Below are positions 35,133 to 43,749 of a stretch of 64,000 nucleotides of DNA, one piece after another. A program made the position numbers and the translations under genes. This DNA comes from an uncultured Kiritimatiellota bacterium (GTDB lineage Bacteria > Verrucomicrobiota > Kiritimatiellia > RFP12 > UBA1067). The stretch lies in assembly GCA_934635225.1 (NCBI GenBank), contig CAKTYZ010000005.1, positions 118,126 to 182,125 on the forward strand, written 5' to 3'. Positions within the stretch are counted from its first letter, which is position 1; each line of letters begins with the position of its first letter. The notes under the pieces were generated by a model. The model saw nothing but the letters and a program-made list of their open reading frames with translations. It was not told the DNA's origin and ran no database searches.

Positions 35133-37031
35133 TCACCGTGATTGCATTTCGCGCACGCTGTCGCTCGGCATTCGCCAATCCGCACGCGGCGAGAGCGAGA
35201 GCGTGATCTTCGGACCGTCAGGGACGCAGTTCCGCTTGTACTGCGCCGCAAAAAACCGACGCAGGAAAGTGGCGCACGTGCGTCCAATCGTCTCCGCGTC
35301 ATAGACATCGCGAAAGGCGATGTTCGCAAGTGCACGCAGTTTCTCGCCAGAAGCTCCGTTCTCGAGGAAATGGTAAAGGAAGAAATCGTGAAGCTCATAC
35401 GGCCCGAGGCGCGATTCAGAATCGTTTGCAGTCGCATCAGGAACAAGCTCTGGCGTAATCGGCGCGTTCGCCACTTCTTGCAGAAGCGGCCCGAGTGGCG
35501 CTTCAGACCATGCGGCAACCTCGCGCAAGGCGGCCAAAACCATCGTCTTCGGAACCGACGCATTGACCTGATACATGCTCATATGGTCACCATTGTAGGT
35601 ATTCCAGCCAAGTGCAATTTCCGAAAGGTCGCCTGTGCCGACGACAAGCGCCTCCTCCATGTTGGCGATGTCCATCAAAACCTGCGTTCGCTCACGTGCC
35701 TGTACATTCTCGAATGCGAGGTCATGCGTCTGCTCATCATGCCCGATGTCACGAAGATGCTGACGGCATGCCGCACAAATGTCAACGACACGCACTTCCG
35801 CCCCAAGGGCCGTTGCAAGCGCGACGGCTCGGCTCTGCGTCACGTCAGAAGAAGCGAACCCCGGCATGACGACTGCAATCAACGACGCCTCGCTCACACG
35901 CGCGGCGGTTAGCAGGGCAAGTGCCGAATCCGCCCCGCCCGAAACACCAACCACAAGTTTTTTCGCCTGTGCCGCCGCCAAACGTCGCGCCAACGCGACG
36001 GATTGAATCGTCAACAGTTTCTCAACCCAGCCCGGCTCGCCGAATGCAGACAGGAACGGGTGCGGATCGACTTTCTCGTTTCGGTCGCCGAGGTCTGTCC
36101 CCACGCACGTAAGACTTTTCCCCCATGAGCAGACGATTCGGCGAGAGGGGACAGCCCCCAACCCCACGCCGTCCGCTTCATTAAGCGAGGTAAACGCCCG
36201 CCGTCGGTAGGCCAACGCCTCCCAATCAACCGATGCCGAGACGATTTCAGATCCTTTCTTGAACAAACTCCCTTTTCTCAAAAGTGCCCCATCAGCCGCA
36301 ACAAGAGATTGCCCGCCGAAGACGGCATCGGACGACGATTCGCCACAACCCGCCGACGCCATGGCATAAACGCACCGAAGTGCCGCGCTTTGACTCACGA
36401 CGCGCAGTGTGCGTGCAGCAGACTTGCCAAGGAACTCCGTACTGGCGGAAAGATTGAAAACACAATCCAATCCCGCGCCAGCCAAGCGCGAACTGGGCGG
36501 TATCGGCATCCAAAGATCTTCACACAACTCGACGGAAAACCTGAAATCTTGACACAAGAAGACAAGATTTGTCGCAAACGGAAGAGGGCCTGTCCCCAAC
36601 AAGTCGGGGTCTGTCCCCATAGTCGGCAGAATCGTTGCCGAAGTAAACTGACGGTGTTCATAGTACTCACCATAAGTCGGCAGATAGGTCTTGGGGACGG
36701 CCCCCCGCAGACGTCCGCCCGAAAGAACGACAGCCGTGTTGAAGACCGCCGAACCCACCCCGACCGGCAGACCCACGACAAGCACGAGGGGCAAGTCCGC
36801 CGTCTGCGCAGCGAGATCCAGCAACGCGCACCGTGCCACATCCAGAAAGTCTTCGCGGAAGAACAAGTCACCGCATGTGTAGCCCGTCAACGAGAGCTCT
36901 GGAAAGGCCAAGGCGGAAACGCCCTGTGCAAACGCTTCTCGCGCCAATCTCAAGTGTTCGACCATGTTCGACGCCGGATCCCCAAGATGGAGTTCTGGCG
37001 TCGCCACGGCGATTCGGCCAAAGCCCTTCAC
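35133..37031 (-). CDS. nadE: Glutamine-dependent NAD+ synthetase
   Basis: The 632-residue protein has an N-terminal nitrilase-type glutaminase domain with Glu in FPELSLTG, Lys in VPKTYLPTYGEYYE and Cys in VELCEDLW, and a C-terminal synthetase domain with the P-loop KKLVVGVSGGADSALAL and GTGDLSEIALGWNTYNGDHMS. It makes NAD+ from nicotinic acid adenine dinucleotide using glutamine. The GTG start at 37031 has AGGGGA upstream. It follows the outer-membrane protein by 18 nt and so ends the glnK-amtB transcript, linking NAD amidation with nitrogen supply. The nadD gene lies further upstream at 44541. Confidence 0.93.
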   Translation of the reverse strand: MKGFGRIAVATPELHLGDPASNMVEHLRLAREAFAQGVSALAFPELSLTGYTCGDLFFREDFLDVARCALLDLAAQTADLPLVLVVGLPVGVGSAVFNTAVVLSGGRLRGAVPKTYLPTYGEYYEHRQFTSATILPTMGTDPDLLGTGPLPFATNLVFLCQDFRFSVELCEDLWMPIPPSSRLAGAGLDCVFNLSASTEFLGKSAARTLRVVSQSAALRCVYAMASAGCGESSSDAVFGGQSLVAADGALLRKGSLFKKGSEIVSASVDWEALAYRRRAFTSLNEADGVGLGAVPSRRIVCSWGKSLTCVGTDLGDRNEKVDPHPFLSAFGEPGWVEKLLTIQSVALARRLAAAQAKKLVVGVSGGADSALALLTAARVSEASLIAVVMPGFASSDVTQSRAVALATALGAEVRVVDICAACRQHLRDIGHDEQTHDLAFENVQARERTQVLMDIANMEEALVVGTGDLSEIALGWNTYNGDHMSMYQVNASVPKTMVLAALREVAAWSEAPLGPLLQEVANAPITPELVPDATANDSESRLGPYELHDFFLYHFLENGASGEKLRALANIAFRDVYDAETIGRTCATFLRRFFAAQYKRNCVPDGPKITLSLSPRADWRMPSDSVREMQSR

Positions 37032-37049
37032 CGTTTTTTCCCCTATCCG

Positions 37050-37865
37050 TTAGAACGAGAACGTCACATTCAACCCGCCCCAGACGCGCTGGTTCTTGTC
37101 ACGGCCCATGTAGTCCGCCCGGCGCGCGTCATGGTCAATGATCCACACGTAGTTCACCTGCGCACCGACGCTCATCCAGTCCGTGACGGCGTAAGCGAGC
37201 GCAAGGCCCGTCGATTGATCAAGGAATGCCGTCTTGTTGACGTCTTCGACATAAGCACGGAGGTATGCGTCCGATCCCATACCAAGTGCCACGGATGGCG
37301 TCAACGTCAGGCCTTCGCACAGTTCAAACTCATGCGCCAGCGCGAGGTTGCCATAGAAAAGCCCATCGTCTTCATTGTCCCGATAATCCCAGTAGACGGC
37401 GAGCGTCGGCGTGACGAACGGGTTGTTGTAGGCGGCCGCGAGATACAGTTCCTCATTGCTCTCTCCGTCATCGACGTTCGGATACGTGTACCAGATGTGA
37501 CCCGCCTCAACGTCGAAGTCGCCAAAACTCTTCGCATACGAGACCGTATAGTCGATTTCTTGATTGCCCATGTTGCGCACGGGCGAACCCTCGCGACGGT
37601 TCGTCAACTTGAAGCTGGACCAGACGTTTGCGCTCAACGCGCCAAAGTCCCCAAGATCAACCCCCAACGTCGCCGCCGGCTGCCACACGGGAGCATCGGA
37701 GCAAATTTGTCCGCGCCACATGTACGAACTGAAGAAATCAATCGAGACCTCTGCTGACAGAGGCGAACACTCGGCCGATTCCAGTTCATTCGTTTCCGCC
37801 GCGAGCACGTCGACGGTCATTGCCGCCGCTGCGGCAGAGATCCCCATCCGGATCAAGGTATTCAT
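37050..37865 (-). CDS. Outer-membrane beta-barrel protein (TIGR02001/gcw_chp-like)
   Basis: A 271-residue protein with a signal peptide ending near VLAAET and the family's early motif SSYMWRGQICSDAPVWQPAATLGVDLGDFG. Alternating strands follow (IDYTVSYAKSFGDFDVEAGHIWYTYPN, LALAYAVTDWMSVGAQVNYVWIID) and the C-terminus ends in phenylalanine (LNVTFSF), typical of outer-membrane insertion. Function of the family is unproven. Its place between amtB and nadE suggests an outer-membrane pore for small nitrogen compounds; this is inference. Confidence 0.75.
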   Translation of the reverse strand: MNTLIRMGISAAAAAMTVDVLAAETNELESAECSPLSAEVSIDFFSSYMWRGQICSDAPVWQPAATLGVDLGDFGALSANVWSSFKLTNRREGSPVRNMGNQEIDYTVSYAKSFGDFDVEAGHIWYTYPNVDDGESNEELYLAAAYNNPFVTPTLAVYWDYRDNEDDGLFYGNLALAHEFELCEGLTLTPSVALGMGSDAYLRAYVEDVNKTAFLDQSTGLALAYAVTDWMSVGAQVNYVWIIDHDARRADYMGRDKNQRVWGGLNVTFSF

Positions 37866-37923
37866 TGTCTTTTTCCCTTTCTGTTTTGTTCTTGTTGGTG
37901 GTTAGTACAACTCTGTCATCCGA

Positions 37924-37955
37924 GACCCCATCCGGCGGACCGCACGGATGGAGTC
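37924..37955 (-). other. Stem-loop between amtB and the outer-membrane protein gene
   Basis: Eleven-base arms GACTCCATCCG and CGGATGGGGTC (minus strand, one mismatch, a G-U pair in RNA) around a ten-base loop. No T run follows. It could be an mRNA-stability element or partial terminator reducing expression of the distal genes. Confidence 0.5.
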
Positions 37956-37971
37956 TTGGCCACGCTCTCGT

Positions 37972-39324
37972 TTACATGTTCGAGAAGAACTGGAAGGAGG
38001 CGTAGGCGTCTTGCCCGTGTTCAGTCACGTCGAGACCCTTGAGCTCGGTCTTCTCGTCAACCCGCAGCATGCCGCACCGTTTCAGGACATGGAACATCAC
38101 AAGGCCAAGACCAAACGCCCACAGGCAAGTCATTGCGACACCGACAAGCTGGATGCCGAGGAACTTGAAGCCGCCGCCGTAAAGGAGGCCAACCATCGAG
38201 TTTCCATAACCAAACGCTTCCGGCGCGGCGAAAAGGCCGACTGCCAAGGTCCCCCACACGCCGTTGACGCAGTGAACAGAGACCGCGCCGACCGGGTCGT
38301 CCACGTGAATCTTGTCGAAGAAGAACACGCTGAGAACGACCAGCACGCCGCCGATGGCACCGATCAGCAGGGCCGCATTCGGGGTCACGAGGTCGCAGGG
38401 CGCGGTAATCGCGACGAGACCCGCAAGCGAGCCATTCAAGGCCATTGTGAGGTCTGGCTTGCCCATGATGACCCACGCGGTGATGAGCGCGGCGCAGGTT
38501 CCGGCACAGGCCGCGAGGTTTGTGGTCATCGCGACGCGGCTGATGGAACCGATGCCGGCGGTGTAACTCGCGGGGTTGAAGCCGAACCAGCCAATCCAGA
38601 GGAGAAACACGCCAAGCGTCCCGAGGACAAGGCTGTGGCCCGGAATCGGGTTCGCCCTGCCGTCATGGCGGTACTTGCCGATACGAGGGCCAAGCATCAT
38701 CGCGCCCGCCAAAGCCAGCCAGCCGCCGACCGAGTGGACGACCGTCGAGCCGGCAAAGTCATGGAACCCGAGGGCTTCAATCCAGCCGACGGATTCCGCG
38801 CCGTGCAGACCACCCCACATCCAGTGGCCTGTCACCGGGTAGACGAACGCGGAAACAAGCGCCGTATAGATGAGGTAACTGCGGAACTGAATGCGCTCGG
38901 CCACCGCACCCGAGACGATCGTCGCGGCCGTCGCGGCAAACATGGTCTGGAAGAAGAAGAACGTCCAATCCCATGTCCCTTCACCCGCGAAGACGCTCGG
39001 CATGCAAAGACCGCCCCAGCCGAGAACGCCACTCACTTTCGAGACGCCAAACATGATTGCCGCGCCGATGAAGTAGAACACGATCGACCCGAACGCGAAA
39101 TCCATCAGGTTCTTCATCATGATGTTCGCGGCGTTCTTCGCCCGCGTGAAGCCCGTTTCGACAAGCGCGAAACCCGCCTGCATGACGAACACGAGGATTC
39201 CGCCAAGGAGAGTCCAGACGACGTTCAGGTTGTTCTGGACGGCTTCTGTCGTCAGTGCAGGCTCTTCAGCGAACGCCCCACAAACTCCCAGTGCCAGCAA
39301 ACCACAAAGTATCAGCTTTTTCAT
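37972..39324 (-). CDS. amtB: Ammonium transporter
   Basis: A 450-residue protein with signal peptide MKKLILCGLLALGVCGAFAE and eleven or so membrane helices. AmtB hallmarks are present: VVWTLLGGILVFVMQAGFALVETGFTRAKN, GFHDFAGSTVVHSVGGWLALAGAMMLGPR with the first pore histidine, and FFFDKIHVDDPVGAVSVHCVNGVWG with the second. It conducts ammonium/ammonia across the inner membrane. The ATG at 39324 gives a cleavable signal peptide, as in E. coli AmtB. It lies 36 nt after glnK. Confidence 0.95.
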   Translation of the reverse strand: MKKLILCGLLALGVCGAFAEEPALTTEAVQNNLNVVWTLLGGILVFVMQAGFALVETGFTRAKNAANIMMKNLMDFAFGSIVFYFIGAAIMFGVSKVSGVLGWGGLCMPSVFAGEGTWDWTFFFFQTMFAATAATIVSGAVAERIQFRSYLIYTALVSAFVYPVTGHWMWGGLHGAESVGWIEALGFHDFAGSTVVHSVGGWLALAGAMMLGPRIGKYRHDGRANPIPGHSLVLGTLGVFLLWIGWFGFNPASYTAGIGSISRVAMTTNLAACAGTCAALITAWVIMGKPDLTMALNGSLAGLVAITAPCDLVTPNAALLIGAIGGVLVVLSVFFFDKIHVDDPVGAVSVHCVNGVWGTLAVGLFAAPEAFGYGNSMVGLLYGGGFKFLGIQLVGVAMTCLWAFGLGLVMFHVLKRCGMLRVDEKTELKGLDVTEHGQDAYASFQFFSNM

Positions 39325-39360
39325 TTTCTTGATTCCTTCTTTCTCTTCTTGCTTTTGCAC

Positions 39361-39702
39361 TCATCCGATTGCGACAGGCCCTTTTTCACCCGTGCGAATG
39401 CGGATGCACTCATCCATCGGCAGGACAAAGATCTTGCCGTCGCCGATCTCGCCCGTACGGGCGCCTTCGACGATGCCATCAATCGTCTTCTGCACGAACT
39501 CGTCGTTCACAGCAATGGCGAGACGAATCTTCTTCAAGAGCGTTACTTCTTCAATGGCACCGCGATATTGGTGAACATAACCCTTCTGTTGTCCGCACCC
39601 AAGGGCATTGGAGACGGACATCTTGTACACCTCGCGCGTGTACAGGGCCTGCTTTACGGCATTGAGCCGTTCAGGCTGAATGTAGGCGATTATCAGTTTC
39701 AT
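39361..39702 (-). CDS. glnK: PII nitrogen regulatory protein
   Basis: A 113-residue PII protein. The T-loop reads GQQKGYVHQYRGA; Tyr46 aligns with the uridylylated Tyr51 of E. coli, the difference coming from a shorter segment before it. The C-terminal signature GARTGEIGDGKIFVLPMDECIRIRTGEKGPVAIG is intact. PII senses 2-oxoglutarate, ATP and ADP and plugs AmtB. The gene is directly upstream of amtB behind a sigma-54 promoter, so the name glnK is used from context. Confidence 0.93.
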   Translation of the reverse strand: MKLIIAYIQPERLNAVKQALYTREVYKMSVSNALGCGQQKGYVHQYRGAIEEVTLLKKIRLAIAVNDEFVQKTIDGIVEGARTGEIGDGKIFVLPMDECIRIRTGEKGPVAIG

Positions 39703-39756
39703 CTGTTGACTTCCTTGTATTTGCGTCACCGTTGAGCACGGCAACACAAACGGGAA

Positions 39757-39772
39757 TGCAAAGCCCGTGCCA
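39757..39772 (-). promoter_or_regulatory. Sigma-54 promoter of glnK-amtB
   Basis: On the minus strand TGGCACG, four bases, TTGCA: a full match to the -24/-12 consensus. Predicted transcription starts about 44 nt before the glnK ATG. Sigma-54 control needs an enhancer-binding activator such as NtrC, which is not in the window. Confidence 0.85.
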
Positions 39773-39779
39773 ACGCCAT

Positions 39780-41057
39780 TCAAATCCGCCGCGCGGCCAC
39801 ATCATTACGAATCTTGTAATCCCCCTGACACGGCGCAACACATCCTGTCATGCAAAAGCGTTTCTCGTCCAAAGATGCCGACACCAAGACAAACCCCAGA
39901 CTGGGGAAGAGGTCCTCAACCGGGGCATTCTTCTCAGTCCGTCGCCAAGACGCATGGATCTCGTCAATCTTTCGCGCTTGAAGATCACGCCGAATCACAT
40001 CCCAAGCGCGTGTCTCCAGCCCACGCCCGGCAACGCGGCAGCTCATCGTAAAGTCCAGGATCTCGCTGCCGCGCACAATGACAAACGCGACGAGGCCCTG
40101 CTCGCCAAAGCGGTCCCCCGCGTGGACGGTGTAGACGACCGTGTCCTTCGCGCACGCCAGCGACTCGATTTCCGAAACCGTGTAGCGGTTCGTGCAGACG
40201 CTAAACTGGTTCGCTTTCTGCGAAAGCTGGGCTACGCGCGGAGCCTCGTCCGAACGCAACGCATGAATCTCCAGCCAACACCCCAACGCCGTCCAGACAT
40301 CGGGCGCAGACTTCTCGTCCTCCTGCCAACCTGACAGGAACCGCCGACGTGCGGATTCTTCCCGATACTCCTCCGTCTTCCGTCGGTCCTCTGCCGTCAC
40401 GACACCTTTTGGGAAATATGCCGAAAGCTTCGGCGGATACGCGGCAATGGAGACCTCGGGCAACCGCGCCGACATTTCAAACCGTTCGGCCGGATTGTCG
40501 TCCACAAAGACGAATGCGTCCGTCCCAAGGTTCAACTCGCGTGCAAGTTGAAGAAGGTTTTCCGCCTTCGGTTTCCAGTTGATTTTCGGAGAGAGGAAGT
40601 CGTCTTCTGACAACGGCGCCAGCAACCCCGCATCAAAAGCCACGCGGACATCTGCCGGATTGTTTTTCGAGAGAATCGTCAACAGAACGCCGCGCGCTTT
40701 CAACTCCTTGAGTTCATTCAGAAGAACTGTACGCGGCCGCAAGGTCTCCACGCCATCCTCGCCGACGACGCCATCCCAAAGCGTACCATCCAAATCGAGT
40801 GCCACGACCTTCTTCGGGGAAAGCGCGTTCAGGCGACGGTAGAACTCCCAAAGGCTCGTCACGCTCGTCACGTCAGCGAACGGGATCGCCACGTTCCACC
40901 GCGACTGCATCTCCATGACAAGACGCAACTGCGCCATTGAATCCCAAGCGGGAATAGAGGAATAAGTCGTTTCAAGAGACAACTCCCCGGCGGGGACTCC
41001 CAAAACGTCCGCCACGACCGCAATGAAATCGGCTTCTTTCACCTCCGTTTTCCGCAT
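39780..41057 (-). CDS. FkbH-like protein: acyl carrier domain, HAD phosphatase domain, GNAT-like C-terminus
   Basis: The 425-residue protein starts with an acyl-carrier-like domain (SLETTYSSIPAWDSMAQLRLVMEM, with Ser40 as likely phosphopantetheine site). The HAD domain of FkbH type follows (KKVVALDLDGTLWDGVVGEDG, Asp88 and Asp90; LTILSKNNPADVRVAF; FVFVDDNPAERFEM), then a GNAT-like part. FkbH enzymes load a glyceryl unit from 1,3-bisphosphoglycerate onto a carrier protein in polyketide and cell-surface pathways. No polyketide genes are near. AGGAGAG lies 6 nt before the ATG. Confidence 0.85.
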   Translation of the reverse strand: MRKTEVKEADFIAVVADVLGVPAGELSLETTYSSIPAWDSMAQLRLVMEMQSRWNVAIPFADVTSVTSLWEFYRRLNALSPKKVVALDLDGTLWDGVVGEDGVETLRPRTVLLNELKELKARGVLLTILSKNNPADVRVAFDAGLLAPLSEDDFLSPKINWKPKAENLLQLARELNLGTDAFVFVDDNPAERFEMSARLPEVSIAAYPPKLSAYFPKGVVTAEDRRKTEEYREESARRRFLSGWQEDEKSAPDVWTALGCWLEIHALRSDEAPRVAQLSQKANQFSVCTNRYTVSEIESLACAKDTVVYTVHAGDRFGEQGLVAFVIVRGSEILDFTMSCRVAGRGLETRAWDVIRRDLQARKIDEIHASWRRTEKNAPVEDLFPSLGFVLVSASLDEKRFCMTGCVAPCQGDYKIRNDVAARRI

Positions 41058-41154
41058 TCGACTCTCCTTCCTGCAAACAGCCCGCGAATGGGCCGTCCAT
41101 TGACCGCATGTCTTATGTCGTGCACAATTTCAGGACGAAGGCTTCCGCAACGAT

Positions 41155-42654
41155 TCAGAATTGCGCGACGACGTCAACTGCCAAGGCCTTTCCACGGTTC
41201 CACCAGCAATCCAGTGGCACAACCGAGAAGGACCGCAATCCCTTCGGCAGGCGGTCTGTCGGGATGCGACACATCATGTCCGCCGTTGCGCGGCGATGCG
41301 TCCGCGCATGATTGAAGCCCTCGGCCATTACGTGAAAGGATTGCTTCTTCTCGTTCTCGCCCTGAGCAACGACCTCATATTCCCACGGACGCGAAGCCGC
41401 GTCCGCCAGCGCGGGCGGGAATGTCAGCTCGTAAGCGTCCTTCTCACCCCCCTTGCACGTCTTCGCCTTCACCTTTTTGACCGTGACCTTCGCCCCCTTC
41501 GGGAACTCCGGGACCCTCGCTTTCTTCATGCGAGACGCGAAGTCGAACGGCTTCGGCTCAACCGTCTGGAGCGGCAAGACCCAATCAGGCCCGACGAACA
41601 AGTCGCTGACGAACTCACGCCGTTGCACGACAACCTGATCATCATAGACGCGCCAAAGCATGCCCTGTCGGCAATCTCCGGCAGAAAAATCCGCCATCAC
41701 CTTCTGCTCGTCACACGGTTGCCCTGTCGTGGTGTTCTCATAGCCAAACGGGGAGCGTTGATCATAAGGCGTCCCAGTATAGCGCAGAGAACTCGTGCCG
41801 ACCGACGTGAACGCGCCTTGCCAGATCGTCCGCTCGTCCGTCAGCGAATAGTGCGAATGCCCCGAGAAGGCCATCGCATTCGGGTAAGACGACAGGACCT
41901 CCGTGACAAGGCCCCGGTCATGCCCCCAGGCCCACGGACCGTAGCACGTATTCTTCGGATGCGGATGCTGAAAGTAGAAGAACGGGCGCGTCGGATCGAG
42001 AGACTGTCCGTGCGCCTCCAAGAATCCCTTGAGTTCCTCGCCAAAAGGACAATTTCCGTAGCGCGTCTCCATCCCCGTCCCGTCATCCCAATGCTGCCCG
42101 AGGAAAGTATAGCCCTTGATCTCCTTGCGGTAGAGGCGCGTATAGTCCTCATGGAAAATCTTCTTCCACCAGCCGGCGAGATCGGAACGCAGAATGTGGT
42201 TTCGGCTCCACGCGCCAAAATCGATATGGGAGGCCTCCTTCGCATGACGCTTCACGGCATGGTCACCATAGAGATAACCATGATAGTCGTGGTTGCCGTA
42301 GACGAAGAGTTTCTCGACCCTGCGCCCGTCTGGCGCCTTGTCGTCGGGGAATACCTCATACCAAGCCTGCGCGACGGCCTGCAGTTCCTCAACCATGCCG
42401 AAGTCCGCCAGATCGCCCACGGCCATCACCGCATCCACGCCCTGATCACGAAACCATTCGAGCGTATGACGGAGCGTTGCGATGCCGCTCGCCGAATTCG
42501 AGGAGTCCCGGACATGAACGTCACTCACAACACCGAACGTGAGGCTCGGCGCCTTGCCAGGAAGCGTCGCGCCAATGGCCTCCAGAAAGCGGTTGCCGCC
42601 AAAGGCTCCGAACGCCGTCGCGCCACCGATAAAGAAACGTCTCGTCAATGCCAT
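41155..42654 (-). CDS. Exported calcineurin-like metallophosphoesterase
   Basis: A 499-residue protein with a Tat-like leader (LTRRFFIGGATAFGAFGG). Metal-binding motifs in order are SDVHVRD, GDLADFG, GNHDYHG, FFYFQHPHP and FSGHSHYS, the binuclear phosphoesterase set. A C-terminal beta-sandwich of about 130 residues follows. Substrate is unknown; phosphodiesters or phosphomonoesters in the periplasm are likely. Its start overlaps the acyltransferase stop by ten bases. Confidence 0.88.
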   Translation of the reverse strand: MALTRRFFIGGATAFGAFGGNRFLEAIGATLPGKAPSLTFGVVSDVHVRDSSNSASGIATLRHTLEWFRDQGVDAVMAVGDLADFGMVEELQAVAQAWYEVFPDDKAPDGRRVEKLFVYGNHDYHGYLYGDHAVKRHAKEASHIDFGAWSRNHILRSDLAGWWKKIFHEDYTRLYRKEIKGYTFLGQHWDDGTGMETRYGNCPFGEELKGFLEAHGQSLDPTRPFFYFQHPHPKNTCYGPWAWGHDRGLVTEVLSSYPNAMAFSGHSHYSLTDERTIWQGAFTSVGTSSLRYTGTPYDQRSPFGYENTTTGQPCDEQKVMADFSAGDCRQGMLWRVYDDQVVVQRREFVSDLFVGPDWVLPLQTVEPKPFDFASRMKKARVPEFPKGAKVTVKKVKAKTCKGGEKDAYELTFPPALADAASRPWEYEVVAQGENEKKQSFHVMAEGFNHARTHRRATADMMCRIPTDRLPKGLRSFSVVPLDCWWNRGKALAVDVVAQF

Positions 42655-43697
42655 TTTTTCGCTCCTTTCGTCTCACGAGCCTCTAACGTCTGAACGACCT
42701 CAGACGTAATTGGCTCGCGAAAGTAGTTGTAGTTCAGAACCCAGCAAGACGGATGGCGACGGATTACCTTTTCAAGAGCGTGCGCACACCGTTGAGTCGT
42801 CGCCCAGATGTCTTTGGCGGCCTCAGGCGAAATCGTGTCAACGACCTCACAGCGATAACGCCCGTCCTTAAGAGGTCGCGACCATGCGACGGCAATCGGA
42901 GCCTTCGCTTTAGCCGCAAAAAACGCAGGCGCGGCTGAAACGGGAATGGGTCTGCCGAAGAAACGAATCCATACGCCGCCCTTGTCCGGCGAGACCTTCT
43001 GATCGACAAGAAGCCCAAGCGATTTCCCCGCCTTGATGCCGGCCATGAGCGGCTTGAACGCGCCATCCGCAGAGACAATCTCTTGCCCGATGGACCGCCG
43101 CGCAGACATGAGCAGTTTCGTCATGCCGCGCGTACCGATGTCCTTGGCGACAGACATCATCTGATGCCCTTCCAAAAACGCCAGCTGCGAGAGAATCTCC
43201 CAGCAGCCAATATGGCCCGAAACCGTAACCGCCGGGCGATTCGCCGACAGGAACGCCTTTCCGGAGGGTGCCATTTCCCCTACTTGCGCACAGCGGGCAC
43301 GCGCTCGGACAAGCGTCCAGAACGCATAGCCGACCGTCCGTGCCATGTTGCGGTAAGATCGCCGAATGATGCGTTCCTCCGCACATGTCGGACAATACGG
43401 CCCCGAATCGGGATCGAACCGGTCCGTGCCCTCCACGCCCGTGCAAGTGCCGCGCACGACATGCAGAATCTCCAGTGCACGGCGCTTCCCTCGACGATCC
43501 AGACGATACATTGCACAGGAAAGGAAATCGCAGAACAGGCGCAACAGACGCCATGGCAACCAGATGATCAACGACAGTGCCGCTACTATGCCCAACCACT
43601 CAAAAGGCGCGGCTAACGCCCGCTTGAGACGCTTGCGCCGAACGCGCCGTTGCCACAGGCGCAGCCCTTCCGACATCTGAAGATTGTCTTCTGCCAC
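42645..43697 (-). CDS. Lipid A acyltransferase (LpxL/HtrB family)
   Basis: About 350 residues, with an N-terminal membrane helix (WLGIVAALSLIIWLPWRLLRLF) and the family's H-x4-E motif in VSGHIGCWEILSQLAF, then GLLVDQKVSPDKGGVWIRFFGRP and NYNYFREP. It adds a secondary acyl chain to lipid A at the inner membrane, showing that the organism makes LPS. An unusual CPTC pair lies near residue 105. The start is uncertain: GTG at 43697 with AAGGAG about 11 nt upstream is preferred over ATG codons at 43727 and 43676. Confidence 0.87.
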   Translation of the reverse strand: MAEDNLQMSEGLRLWQRRVRRKRLKRALAAPFEWLGIVAALSLIIWLPWRLLRLFCDFLSCAMYRLDRRGKRRALEILHVVRGTCTGVEGTDRFDPDSGPYCPTCAEERIIRRSYRNMARTVGYAFWTLVRARARCAQVGEMAPSGKAFLSANRPAVTVSGHIGCWEILSQLAFLEGHQMMSVAKDIGTRGMTKLLMSARRSIGQEIVSADGAFKPLMAGIKAGKSLGLLVDQKVSPDKGGVWIRFFGRPIPVSAAPAFFAAKAKAPIAVAWSRPLKDGRYRCEVVDTISPEAAKDIWATTQRCAHALEKVIRRHPSCWVLNYNYFREPITSEVVQTLEARETKGAKKWH

Positions 43698-43749
43698 CGC
43701 TCTCCCGTCTCCTTGACAATCAAACATCCGCCGCCAACGGTTGGTTCCC

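Noticed and set aside
34705..35178. Minus-strand frame of 157 codons with repeated MGVPHPSAWGCLTHPH peptides
   Set aside because: The repeats are the 23-bp DNA array read in changing frames, and the frame overlaps the CsoR promoter and the nadE end.
35023..35304. Plus-strand frame of 93 codons starting in the repeat array
   Set aside because: Mostly antisense to the conserved C-terminus of nadE; no ribosome site or family match.
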